From a virus, in the IMG/VR virus record IMGVR_UViG_3300048102_000044, positions 1-22,358 of that record: a DNA stretch of 22,358 bases; one strand, 5' to 3'. Below, piece by piece: positions 14,501 to 21,521 of this stretch. Within the stretch, counting starts at the first letter, position 1; each line of letters starts with the position of its first letter. The notes beneath the pieces were generated by a model, which searched no databases, was not told the DNA's origin, and worked only from the letters and a program-made list of their open reading frames with translations. Position numbers and translations under genes: made by a program.

Positions 14501-15081
14501 CGTCCAGCCTGAGTAAGCCCTACACCAGATGCTTTAGCAATACCACCTGTAAGTAGACCAGCATAAGTAGAGGGGTCTTTTATAGTAGCCATAAAGTAGT
14601 CTTTCATACCATCTACAGCACCCATAAAGCCATCATTAGTAAACACGCTACCTAGCTTATCATAGAGTTCGTAGGCTCTCGCAGCTGTAGCTTTCTTAGT
14701 ATCATCAGCATCACGAATATAACGAACTTCCCCGGCTGTGGTTACAATGTTACTATTGAAGTACCTCATATGATCTACAAAGTCTTCTACAACATCCTCA
14801 TCAGACTTGCCCTGATCCTTACGGTAGTCTACACCAAACCTTTGTGACATATAATCACGAATTTCTCTAGCATTTCTACCTGACTTTAGGTCTTTCTTCT
14901 TAAGCTTTGTGTCATCATCAAACGGATACTCATCCTCTTCTTGACCTCTATTACGTATCTCAGCAAGAGTTATTGTCTTCATAGGACTTGGTAAGGCGCT
15001 GGGCGTCTGTACATCAAGAGGACTTGGAGCAGAAGGTAGATTTCTTCGCTTACGAATCTCTTCTAACGTTATAGTCTTCAT
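11515..15081 (-). CDS. 1188-aa internal virion / DNA-ejection protein (T7 gp16-like by size and position)
   Basis: The largest protein of the - arm and the last one transcribed. It begins with two copies of MKTITLxEIRxR (residues 1-12 and 34-45) joined by a Pro/Ser-rich linker. Next comes an acidic stretch (DEYPFDDD), then a long Ala/Lys/Arg/Glu helix region (about 185-285), a mixed Gly-containing region with two weak hydrophobic segments (near VNVLGFGQFYVGQSLADLF and GTILPFGRFFNNTLATAYQW), and a charged C-terminus. No transglycosylase or polymerase motif is visible. Large helical proteins at this place in podovirus virion operons usually form the ejection tube and enter the host; T7 gp16 is 1318 aa. 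That role is inferred. AGAGG precedes the ATG; two tandem TAG codons of the upstream gene end just before it. Confidence 0.75.
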   Translation of the reverse strand: MKTITLEEIRKRRNLPSAPSPLDVQTPSALPSPMKTITLAEIRNRGQEEDEYPFDDDTKLKKKDLKSGRNAREIRDYMSQRFGVDYRKDQGKSDEDVVEDFVDHMRYFNSNIVTTAGEVRYIRDADDTKKATAARAYELYDKLGSVFTNDGFMGAVDGMKDYFMATIKDPSTYAGLLTGGIAKASGVGLTQAGRMATKRAAVEAGKKALASGATQQAAKEAGEEAAKMAAKRFAAEGVKNPVSAKIRRQAARREREIFLLEAKKRARKEVLKKQAAKDNKKVLMGTTALDSTFAVMHDVTLQNTLLKAGAQQDYNLVQTGFSSVLGGIGGATQLLFGRAAGKSGLSDSDILVESARARTESREGIDEAARQLSARQAAKQIKLSEEAAKDAAAIIMEKARAWDVKVEAGKDSFDDVPTSVDFIKDMMLGPDGDGKGGLVKLFKDQGLKLPKGFTVSDVMTSVVQSMSQEELKKINRSLEPKGFTLGQTTELATSLGDLLAIEIRKGGQVLNVMSQVRKTLDAANLHGHQLIEGQAGTIKALDDEAKKAKKARVGQYGQNLWRRMLVSSPATTAVNVLGFGQFYVGQSLADLFSATGSTMYGLAKGGTRTEAGRESLRVAKIYMQIQSQKIRNLLDPYTTHDTYMQFLNENKDLRSILFESYTGGVERSGKRYGIDPDSAWFKRAEALADGSNRLTGVKLQDTFTKSQMYITEMDKWLRLNKGVTLEETLKKGDLSVIDDDVIGGALDTTMKSVFAKDYTTEDQLLNAAAKQVENFSNIPVIGTILPFGRFFNNTLATAYQWSVGGMVEGASAIMKKEKRNIKTVEAFSRSLVGFSSLKLAMEYDERKREKGYAWHHMDTGGGKVIDAKNMFPVSLWLAVGRAGNLSKNGETVPRDLIEDVTAQLAVGQFARDLQFGNDLYNMFDVLYNQEEGARQASFNALYKQGGNILAGFTRPLDALNKMVGFINDSDTAKDVRQEKGFSTFTVGASKYVDNLLEIFSDKIDGITGEELRVATREGKIKDANPILRIMGITQVPTRTGVEKAYSMAEAHPWKANERSQIPAYDKILNEVVVPLFEERVLDVIGSDSWKNASVNTRRVQLNSIKNDVKSQVRKHLLTTDLPEGSINALRRKATVTGSREERAEARKFLKERFGWDGNIGELGNDPESLEILQTYFSFISVYRKENKR
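14947..15081 (-). repeat. Duplicated 12-residue N-terminal peptide motif in the 1188-aa protein
   Basis: Residues 1-12 (codons 15081-15046) and 34-45 (14982-14947) read MKTITLEEIRKR and MKTITLAEIRNR, 10 of 12 identical. Five of the ten identical residues use different codons in the two copies. Each copy is followed or preceded by a PSP tripeptide linker. The second copy also contains a Met that could serve as an internal start, but no good ribosome-binding site precedes it. Confidence 0.85.
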
Positions 15082-15084
15082 CTA

Positions 15085-16851
15085 CTAAACCTCTGGGTTA
15101 TCTGATAGGTCAGGCTGTACTCTCTGCAAGGCTTGCTTCATAAGAAAGATTAGACCGTTTACATCTTCATTTAGTAAGAGAGGGGATTTAGCTGCATTTT
15201 CGTTAAACCACATAGCTAAACCTTCCCTAAGCTCCTCATCCCCATCATCCATAGCGTAACCGTTATCGACAAGATATGTCACTACATCTCTACCATAATT
15301 TTGTACGAAGTTTTCTAGGGGCTTACTGGCTTTAACAACTTCCTGTGCTGCCTCATCTGCAACCGCTTCTTGCTGTTGTACTTCGTCTTTACTTAGAGGG
15401 CCAGTTCTAGCTTTATTTCTACCAGAAAGATTAGATTGTATGGGTTGCATACTCACATCCACACTTCTTCGCTCTCTTCGACTACCTCTTAGGGTTGGGT
15501 CTACTTCTTCTTCAACAGGGTCTGGCATAGTTAAACTAGCTTCCCTAGCCTCTACCGCATCATCCTCTATAGACGTACCCATCTCGTACAGTTCCATAAC
15601 GTCATCTGGGCCTTTAATCTTATAAGGTTCTCCATCCAAAGTTACTGTAGCTGTCTTTGGTTTTCCGTTTTCATCAAGCTCAAACGTTACTCTATTACCT
15701 TCAGATAACCCTTCAAATACATCACCCTCAAACGTTTGGCTGTTTTCACCCTGCTCTACAACAACAACATTCTTAGTTTCAGATTTAACTGCACCACTAG
15801 CGGGTGGAGTTTTACCATCACCACTAACCTCGTCTTCATCTAGTGCAGCAAAGTTATAGATCTCTTCATTAAGAGCATCAATATCTAGGTTATAAGGTTC
15901 TAAAAAGGGTTTCATAGCTTCTAGGTAACCACCCCCAGTAAAGGCAGAAGCCCTATTGGAAACAATTCTCTTAGCTATAACACTTTCAACAGCCCTTTGT
16001 TGCACCCTTAAAGCATTAAGATCTCTCTGATATGCATCAAAAGCTTCGTTATTCGATGCTGGGTGTGTTACACCCTTAAGATCTTTGTAATAACCGGGGC
16101 CGTCTTTAAACCTACTATTTACACCCTTAATCTTAGTTTCTAAGGCATCCCAAGAGCTATCAATCTCAAAAGAGTCTTCTAAAATAGCTAAGAGACTCCT
16201 TGATTCAGAACTAGAATCGTCTAAATCAAAGTATTTCAACGGGGTAAAGTTAACGTAAGATCCCTGAGTAAGTGCCTCATACTCTGACTGTGCGGAAAGC
16301 TCATTCAAGTCAAGCATACTGTAACCACCTACGCCAAGCTCTGAGTCTAGATTTACTCTAGCATTTTCACGAGCATTAAACCCAAACAGGTTACCTATCA
16401 TACCGTAGTCTTTTGCCTTATAGTCTCCTACTGTGGGATCTGACAACCCGACTGTAGATTGAATACGCTTTGTCATCCAGTCAGGCTCAAACTTCATTAC
16501 GCCGTATGCTTCTGGTATATCAAAGTTGTTCTGTGCAGCTTCTGGTGTCCATCTAGCACCAAGAGAGATCTTTAATTCACTTAGGTTCTTAGTAAGATCC
16601 ACTAACCCTGTAGGCCCAGCATCAATAGCTGCAGCAACCATAGCGTCTGTAGCGCCCAAAGACTTAGCCTTAGATCCAAGACCACCTAAAGTCTGAGCTA
16701 AACCTGTTCTCTTTTTAAACTCCGCTCGACCAGTTGTTCTAGCTAGTTCACGTTGACGCTCTTCATAGCTCTTTGCGTCAGCGGTTCTTTCTCTTATACC
16801 TTCTGCAGTACGATTAAGAAAAGTCTCTGCGAATGCTTCCCAGTCAGCCAT
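15085..16851 (-). CDS. 588-aa probable internal virion protein
   Basis: No enzymatic motif recognised. The N-terminus is a charged helix (FLNRTAEGIRERTADAKSY), followed by a Gly/Ala region (LAQTLGGLGSKAKSLGAT) and a mixed domain to about residue 340. A low-complexity acidic linker comes next, then a beta-rich patch (GNRVTFELDENGKPKTATVTLDGEPYKI), and a helical Gln/Ala/Glu-rich C-terminus. Its place between the 184-aa and 1188-aa genes matches T7 gp15 (747 aa) between gp14 and gp16. A virion component entering the cell with DNA is the best guess, from position and composition. It shares TAATG with the upstream gene. Confidence 0.7.
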   Translation of the reverse strand: MADWEAFAETFLNRTAEGIRERTADAKSYEERQRELARTTGRAEFKKRTGLAQTLGGLGSKAKSLGATDAMVAAAIDAGPTGLVDLTKNLSELKISLGARWTPEAAQNNFDIPEAYGVMKFEPDWMTKRIQSTVGLSDPTVGDYKAKDYGMIGNLFGFNARENARVNLDSELGVGGYSMLDLNELSAQSEYEALTQGSYVNFTPLKYFDLDDSSSESRSLLAILEDSFEIDSSWDALETKIKGVNSRFKDGPGYYKDLKGVTHPASNNEAFDAYQRDLNALRVQQRAVESVIAKRIVSNRASAFTGGGYLEAMKPFLEPYNLDIDALNEEIYNFAALDEDEVSGDGKTPPASGAVKSETKNVVVVEQGENSQTFEGDVFEGLSEGNRVTFELDENGKPKTATVTLDGEPYKIKGPDDVMELYEMGTSIEDDAVEAREASLTMPDPVEEEVDPTLRGSRRERRSVDVSMQPIQSNLSGRNKARTGPLSKDEVQQQEAVADEAAQEVVKASKPLENFVQNYGRDVVTYLVDNGYAMDDGDEELREGLAMWFNENAAKSPLLLNEDVNGLIFLMKQALQRVQPDLSDNPEV

Positions 16852-17405
16852 TATACTGCACCCCTCGACATAATACCTTTAGGTTGTTCTTGTGGTTGTT
16901 CTTGCTGTGGAGCTTCTTCCATAGGTTCTTCCGCTTCTGGTTCAATGTTCTCACGTATCTCTTGTAGGATACCAGAGGTTGGCCCTTCCTGTTGAGCTTC
17001 TTTTTCCATAGCTGCCATAACCAGAGTTTTAAGACGCTCTTTCTCTTTCATAGTCTGAGCCTTCTCAGCATCAAAGCTTGTCTCTCTTACCTCTATCCCA
17101 TACTCAGACATAGCGGCCTTTATAAAAGAAGCTATAACAGGTGCAGCTAGAATACCAGCCTCAACAGTGTGTAAGCCTTTCATAGCTCCAGTCGATGTAA
17201 TAGTCTTAACTATTCCACGTAGATCACCACCAATCTCAAATAAAACAGCTAAGTCTTCCATCTTCTCATTGTCAGCTAAACTACTGATGTAGAAGTCTAC
17301 TATCTCTGGAACCTTAACCATCTCTGGCGGTCTTTCCCAAGGAGAGTTCTTTGGTGTGTCTGTTAGAGATTGGCCGGGAATAGCGGCTACCATTAAGTCT
17401 ACCAT
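16851..17405 (-). CDS. 184-aa probable virion protein ending in a PKGIM motif
   Basis: It starts with a Pro-rich segment (IPGQSLTDTPKNSPWERPPE), then a largely helical core with a Gly/Ala-rich stretch (GILAAPVIASFIKAAM), a charged helix, and a Pro/Gln/Glu-rich C-terminus ending PKGIMSRGAV. The IPGQSL...PWERPP opening is familiar from hypothetical structural proteins of other marine phages (recall, not a search). Size and place match T7 gp14 (196 aa), the first of the three ejection proteins. The same PKGIM peptide occurs in the lysozyme-domain protein. It starts 12 nt after the upstream stop. Confidence 0.7.
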   Translation of the reverse strand: MVDLMVAAIPGQSLTDTPKNSPWERPPEMVKVPEIVDFYISSLADNEKMEDLAVLFEIGGDLRGIVKTITSTGAMKGLHTVEAGILAAPVIASFIKAAMSEYGIEVRETSFDAEKAQTMKEKERLKTLVMAAMEKEAQQEGPTSGILQEIRENIEPEAEEPMEEAPQQEQPQEQPKGIMSRGAV

Positions 17406-17417
17406 TTTTATTGTACC

Positions 17418-17840
17418 TTATTTAGTAAATCCAGCGCCAAAGTAAAGTCCTACAATGGCTGATACGATGTGTGTGTCTAGGGGTGTAATAACAAAGCCTC
17501 GTGCGGATACCCACATAGTGCTTTCAGCGGGGCCAAACAACCAGTTCCAAAACCCACCATTCATTTCAGTGTACCCTACTATGACAGTAACTTCAGGATA
17601 CCACACTGCTACTAGCTTTGGCAAGACAATAATTGCGAAAACTGCAGATAATGCGATTATTCTTCTAGTCCAAGCAAAGTGTTTGTCTGTCTTACCGTGT
17701 TCACGAGCCTGACTTGCTGCACCTATCAATGCTCTCTGTTGTTCAGCCTTCTGTTTATTAGACTGACCCCAGATAGACATTACTCCCCCCAACACCGTTG
17801 AGAAGAGCATAGTGATAAGTTCTAGGGGTAATCCGAACAT
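17418..17840 (-). CDS. Three-transmembrane holin-like protein
   Basis: The 140-aa protein has hydrophobic segments at about residues 5-24 (LELITMLFSTVLGGVMSIWG), 60-80 (RIIALSAVFAIIVLPKLVAVW) and 117-137 (ending IVSAIVGLYFGAGF). A charged Gln/Lys/Arg-rich loop lies between the first two and a Trp/Gly-rich loop between the last two. The last helix, with its AIVGLYFGA, resembles the end of the 3-TM holin family found in alphaproteobacterial gene-transfer agents. It lies next to the lysozyme-domain gene, as expected for lysis. Holin function is inferred; a virion-linked membrane protein for DNA entry is the alternative. Start 4 nt after the previous stop. Confidence 0.65.
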   Translation of the reverse strand: MFGLPLELITMLFSTVLGGVMSIWGQSNKQKAEQQRALIGAASQAREHGKTDKHFAWTRRIIALSAVFAIIVLPKLVAVWYPEVTVIVGYTEMNGGFWNWLFGPAESTMWVSARGFVITPLDTHIVSAIVGLYFGAGFTK

Positions 17841-17844
17841 TACC

Positions 17845-19152
17845 CTACCCTACTGAAATAGAACGCATACTATTAGAAGAGTCTAACCCAGAATAAGTTT
17901 TTTCTGGGTCACTAATAGAAGGTTTATATCTATGTACTTCTTCTCCGTCAGAGTCTAACCACACAAAAACAGGTTCTTTCTTTGTACCCTCAACCGAGAC
18001 TGTAGAAACTTCCTTAAACCCTTCTTGGCCTTTCATTAAATCATTATATTCCTTAGCGCGTCTTTTCGATAAACCCTTACTAGATGTATATATAACTCTA
18101 CCATTTTTATCTCTCATACGGTTTTCATTTTTATCTCTAGGTGACGCTAAGACAACAGAGGCTAATGATCGCTTAGCAGCATCGAAATCTGGAGTATCTT
18201 GTGAGAGAGCATTTACAACACCTTCTGGTAAAGATCCTATATTTATATAAAGGGATAACACCCCAAACCTTTGATCTTCATTTAGACCTTCAAATACCTC
18301 TGAATATTGTTCCTTAGCGTTCTCATACAACCTGCTGTACACAGCTTTAGCTAAAACTCTACGATCTTGGTATTTCTCATCGTCTGGATTAAACCCTAAG
18401 CTTCTCGCTGTTTCTGGTAATACGCCAAAACCCAAAGTGTTAATACCTAAAGGATCTCTATGATCTTCTTCACCCTCTAATCCACCTATCTTATCAACAA
18501 AGAAGTTTGTAAAAGATAGGTTTTCTTCCGTGTCAGATCTACTTTCTGGCAAACCCATATCATCATCTGTCAGAGCTTCCGCTACAGGTCTATTCATAAT
18601 ACCTTTAGGCTTCTCTAGCATCTCATTACTACGAGCATCTATACTAGGTGCATCAACAAGCGCTGGGCTGTCTGCCATATCTGGCTGTTTACCTCTAGAG
18701 ACAGGTGTGACCATAGGCTGAACTACATTCCGAGCTTCCCTAGCGTTATCTCTCATAGTCAGATCAGCACCCTGCATATCAGCACCACTGAACATAGCAG
18801 TCCTAGCCGTCTCTGATAGTTGCCCTATAGGGGGTCTAGTTGCTTCCATCAGAGCGCTATTGATAGCTTCATTCATCTGCTCATCTTTGTAGAACATATC
18901 CAAGTTATCTAAGTAGTCTTGAATAAGGTTAGATTTTACAGGTGGGGCTTTCTTCATACTCTTCAAGTCATACTGGTCAGCCTGTAGGCGAGCAAAGTCT
19001 TGTAGCATTGTTTGGTTTTCATCTTTAGCTTCTACAGGTTTAGGCTCTGTAGGTCTACTAATTATGGACTCTGTGGGTGTAGTCTCTTCTTGCTCTGGAA
19101 GAACTTCTTGCAGAAAGCTTAGGGCATCAAAGGAAAATTGTACTTCGCTCAT
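17845..19152 (-). CDS. 435-aa virion-type protein with C-terminal GH24 (T4-lysozyme-like) muramidase domain
   Basis: Residues 1-210 are low-complexity, Asp/Glu/Pro/Gln-rich and probably helical or unstructured; they include KPKGIMNRP (181-189). Residues about 213-376 form a GH24 lysozyme domain. E226 (GGLEG), D233 (RDPLG) and T239 (INTLGFG) match T4 lysozyme E11, D20 and T26; YINIGS (302-307) and RRAKEYNDLM (364-373) match its later conserved blocks. Such enzymes cleave the MurNAc-GlcNAc bond of peptidoglycan. The long N-terminal extension and lack of a signal or SAR helix suggest a virion-carried enzyme opening the wall during infection, though an endolysin exported through a holin remains possible. 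The frame is open to 19368, but MSEV at 19152 is the start, 1 nt after the upstream stop. Confidence 0.85.
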   Translation of the reverse strand: MSEVQFSFDALSFLQEVLPEQEETTPTESIISRPTEPKPVEAKDENQTMLQDFARLQADQYDLKSMKKAPPVKSNLIQDYLDNLDMFYKDEQMNEAINSALMEATRPPIGQLSETARTAMFSGADMQGADLTMRDNAREARNVVQPMVTPVSRGKQPDMADSPALVDAPSIDARSNEMLEKPKGIMNRPVAEALTDDDMGLPESRSDTEENLSFTNFFVDKIGGLEGEEDHRDPLGINTLGFGVLPETARSLGFNPDDEKYQDRRVLAKAVYSRLYENAKEQYSEVFEGLNEDQRFGVLSLYINIGSLPEGVVNALSQDTPDFDAAKRSLASVVLASPRDKNENRMRDKNGRVIYTSSKGLSKRRAKEYNDLMKGQEGFKEVSTVSVEGTKKEPVFVWLDSDGEEVHRYKPSISDPEKTYSGLDSSNSMRSISVG

Positions 19153-19153
19153 T

Positions 19154-21262
19154 TTATCTATCGTCCTTTTCACCAGTGATGGGGTTCCTACCTCTGAACT
19201 TATTACCCAAATAACCTTCGATAACGGCACTACCAAAATTACCCATAGCGCCCCAAAAACCAGAAGATTTAGCAGCACTTGCTGCCTGTTTAGCATCCTC
19301 TGATGATAGCTGTGCAATAGCAAGCTGGGTTGCTCTATCGGCATCATTGTTAGCAGACTGCCAAGCATAACTCATCATATCCCTAGTCTCTTGCATCATA
19401 GCACTAAACGCTAAGGCTGTCATATTAGTTGCAGCCGCCGCATCCGCACGATTAGCTTCATTGGTTGCTGCAGTATCTATAGTGGCAACTGTTTGATACC
19501 ACGACGCATTAGCTTGCTCAATTATAAGCTGGTTACTAGCATTGAATCTTTCACGCTCATCTACCATCTTCTTATTGAACTGCTCAATAGCGTTTGTTTC
19601 ACCAGCATTAAACCTATTCTGAGCATTAGCTTGTTCAGAGTTAAACATACTAAGTGATGAACTTAGATTATCATAGAACTGGTCAACCTGTATCTGATTA
19701 GATGCGTTAAACTGTTTAGCCGCATTTTCAGCCGCTTGGTCAGACAACAAAGCATTAGCACGTTGTTGGGCCTTAAATACATTAGTCTGTTGCTCATTCT
19801 CTAAGTTCTGCATATCCATTTGTAGAAATGCATTAGCTTGCTGTATAGCCGCCTGTTGACGGTTGTTTAAATTAGCTGTGTCCATCTGAGTCATTGCTGC
19901 AGCATCAGACAACACCTTAGCATTAGCTGCATTTAAGTTAGCTAGATCTACTGACTGAGCTAAACGAGCATTCTCTAAAGCAATCTGTTGCTCTGCAGTA
20001 AAGTTCATATTAGCTATATCAGAGATCTTAGCTGCATTAGCTACACGAGTCTGAAACTCTTGGTTAAACTCTAGGTTGAGGAACTCAGCACGTTGCTGTG
20101 CAGCAAACATAGCAGACTGTTGCTTGTTAGATAAATTCTGTAACTCAAAGCTTGCTGCAGTCTTAGCATCCTGAGAAGCTATAGGAATAGCGCTCTCCAT
20201 TGCCGCCTGTACAACAGCCATACCCGCCATACTAGAGGAGCTAAGACCTCTAGCCGCTAGTGCCGCTGATGCCGCTCTCATAGCCCCCGCAGCCCAAGCT
20301 GGTGGGTTCTTACCTTCAAAGTCTTCCATAAGACCGCTTAACTGGCCTTGGACTGTAGCATCAGAAGAGGGTGCGCCTGTAGCCGCTTCAAAGCTTGTCT
20401 CTTCCTTTACACGATCCATATCGACAGAAGACCCTGAGATCATCTCACCGTCTTCTACCTTACGCTTATCGGGAGCTTTAACTGTTTGTGCGGCTGTAAT
20501 CTGTGCTGCAGTTAAACCTAGTTGAGCTAACTCATCAGGGTTCATAGTCGCAGCTTTAGCTAGAGCCTCGTCACTAGGTAGCCCAGTTGCTGCAGTTAAG
20601 GAATCTAAAGTTTTCTGAACCTCATCTGTAACTGTAACGGCTTCAACTGTAGGGGCGGGTTTCTTTTCTGGGGCTACTACGTCTGCTTCTGTTTCTGCAG
20701 TTGTTGCAGTTGCCTTCTCAGCATCTCCAACCTCACCAGTGCCCTCAGCAATGGTTTGTTTATCATCTGTAGCTATCTTCTCTACGTCTGTTTTAGTAGT
20801 TAAAGACTCAGGATCATTTATGGCTGCAGATGTCATCTCCACATTAGAGGGCATCTCAGTAGTTTTAAATGAAGTCTCTGCACCTTGAAGAGCTTCTTGG
20901 GCATTTCTTAACCTAGTCTCAGCCTCAGTAACCTTTGTTACTAGAGATGCATCGTCTGGGTTAGCTGATTGAGCATCTCTAGCGGCCTGTAAAGCTTCTT
21001 GAGCATCAGCTACACGTTTCTGTGCGGCATCTAGTTTAGCTTGTCCACCCTCATTGAAACCTTTTACGTACATACCATTATTAGCTTTTACTGGTTGAGG
21101 GTTTAAAACACGCATAGCTTGCTCTGTTGCGTTACCTAGTTTAGCTTGATAAGCAGGATTAGATGCAATAACTCTACGTTGTTCATCACCTTGCATACCA
21201 GCTAACTCAGGCACAATCTTGCCTCTCTGCTCTGGTGTAAATCCTAAGAAACGTTTTGCCAT
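19154..21262 (-). CDS. 702-aa rod-like virion protein with 22-residue (2 x 11) helical repeats
   Basis: Four regions can be seen. Residues 1-60 form a compact start (FLGFTPEQRGKIVPEL). Residues 75-132 are an Ala/Gln coiled coil (KLDAAQKRVADAQEAL). About 135-345 is Thr/Ala/Glu/Pro-rich, low complexity. Then about 357-598 hold a regular repeat of 22 residues that resolves into 11-residue units. The C-terminus is Gly/Phe-rich (SSGFWGAMGNFGSAVIEGYLG) and could be membrane-active. No enzyme motif. The gene sits between the adhesin/DUF6127 genes and the lysozyme-domain gene. A fibre-like, ejected or connector component is likely; Ala- and Gln-rich repeat proteins of this look occur in other marine podovirus virion operons from memory. 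Ten nt separate it from the upstream stop. Confidence 0.75.
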   Translation of the reverse strand: MAKRFLGFTPEQRGKIVPELAGMQGDEQRRVIASNPAYQAKLGNATEQAMRVLNPQPVKANNGMYVKGFNEGGQAKLDAAQKRVADAQEALQAARDAQSANPDDASLVTKVTEAETRLRNAQEALQGAETSFKTTEMPSNVEMTSAAINDPESLTTKTDVEKIATDDKQTIAEGTGEVGDAEKATATTAETEADVVAPEKKPAPTVEAVTVTDEVQKTLDSLTAATGLPSDEALAKAATMNPDELAQLGLTAAQITAAQTVKAPDKRKVEDGEMISGSSVDMDRVKEETSFEAATGAPSSDATVQGQLSGLMEDFEGKNPPAWAAGAMRAASAALAARGLSSSSMAGMAVVQAAMESAIPIASQDAKTAASFELQNLSNKQQSAMFAAQQRAEFLNLEFNQEFQTRVANAAKISDIANMNFTAEQQIALENARLAQSVDLANLNAANAKVLSDAAAMTQMDTANLNNRQQAAIQQANAFLQMDMQNLENEQQTNVFKAQQRANALLSDQAAENAAKQFNASNQIQVDQFYDNLSSSLSMFNSEQANAQNRFNAGETNAIEQFNKKMVDERERFNASNQLIIEQANASWYQTVATIDTAATNEANRADAAAATNMTALAFSAMMQETRDMMSYAWQSANNDADRATQLAIAQLSSEDAKQAASAAKSSGFWGAMGNFGSAVIEGYLGNKFRGRNPITGEKDDR
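19469..20194 (-). repeat. Array of 22-residue (66-bp) degenerate coding repeats
   Basis: Within the 702-aa protein, residues 357-532 divide without gaps into eight 22-residue units, several starting N-x-Q-Q and ending with a Leu-Asn or Leu-Gln-Asn-Leu type pattern, for example 423-444, 445-466 and 467-488. The phase then continues to about 598. In 518-573 a Phe recurs every 11 residues (518, 529, 540, 551, 562, 573), usually followed by Asn. DNA copies are too diverged to be a nucleotide-level tandem repeat. Confidence 0.85.
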
Positions 21263-21272
21263 CTATTTTTCC

Positions 21273-21521
21273 TTACTTGCCTACTTGCATCCATACGGCA
21301 GTAGCTATGAATGTCAGTACTGCAACTGTTCCTAATTGTACTAGAGTTTTCCAAATACTTTTCTTTGTGTCTCTCCAAGAGTCCAACAAACTACGTAGCT
21401 CTTTAATGTCAGTAGCTGCATCCATATCTGATAAACCTAAGTCACACAGAGCTTGTTTAGCACCTTTTTTAGCGGCCCTATCAAGCATCTTTTCTAACTG
21501 TTCTGGTGTAAAGTCAGACAT
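21273..21521 (-). CDS. 82-aa DUF6127-like protein with C-terminal membrane helix
   Basis: The N-terminal two thirds are helical and charged (QLEKMLDRAAKKGAKQAL, then DLGLSDMDAATDIKELRSLL), followed by a single membrane helix at about 60-80 (LVQLGTVAVLTFIATAVWM) with a two-residue tail. The AAKKGA...LGL.D.DA..DI.ELR.LL..WR..K pattern matches DUF6127-type small proteins I recall from alphaproteobacteria and their phages, which supports the host guess. Function is not known; a pinholin, antiholin or tail-membrane adaptor is possible. It overlaps the adhesin stop by 1 nt (TAATG). Confidence 0.78.
   Translation of the reverse strand: MSDFTPEQLEKMLDRAAKKGAKQALCDLGLSDMDAATDIKELRSLLDSWRDTKKSIWKTLVQLGTVAVLTFIATAVWMQVGK

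Noticed and set aside
11520-15070. Several + strand open frames of 76-129 codons inside the 1188-aa gene
   Set aside because: They are antisense shadows of an Ala/Ser-rich gene: low-complexity products, no upstream ribosome sites, no family likeness.
19153-19368. 72-residue N-terminal extension of the lysozyme-domain protein on the - strand with a hydrophobic stretch
   Set aside because: It lies wholly over the end of the 702-aa gene in another frame. MSEV at 19152, 1 nt after the upstream stop, is the natural start, so the apparent signal-anchor is a shadow.
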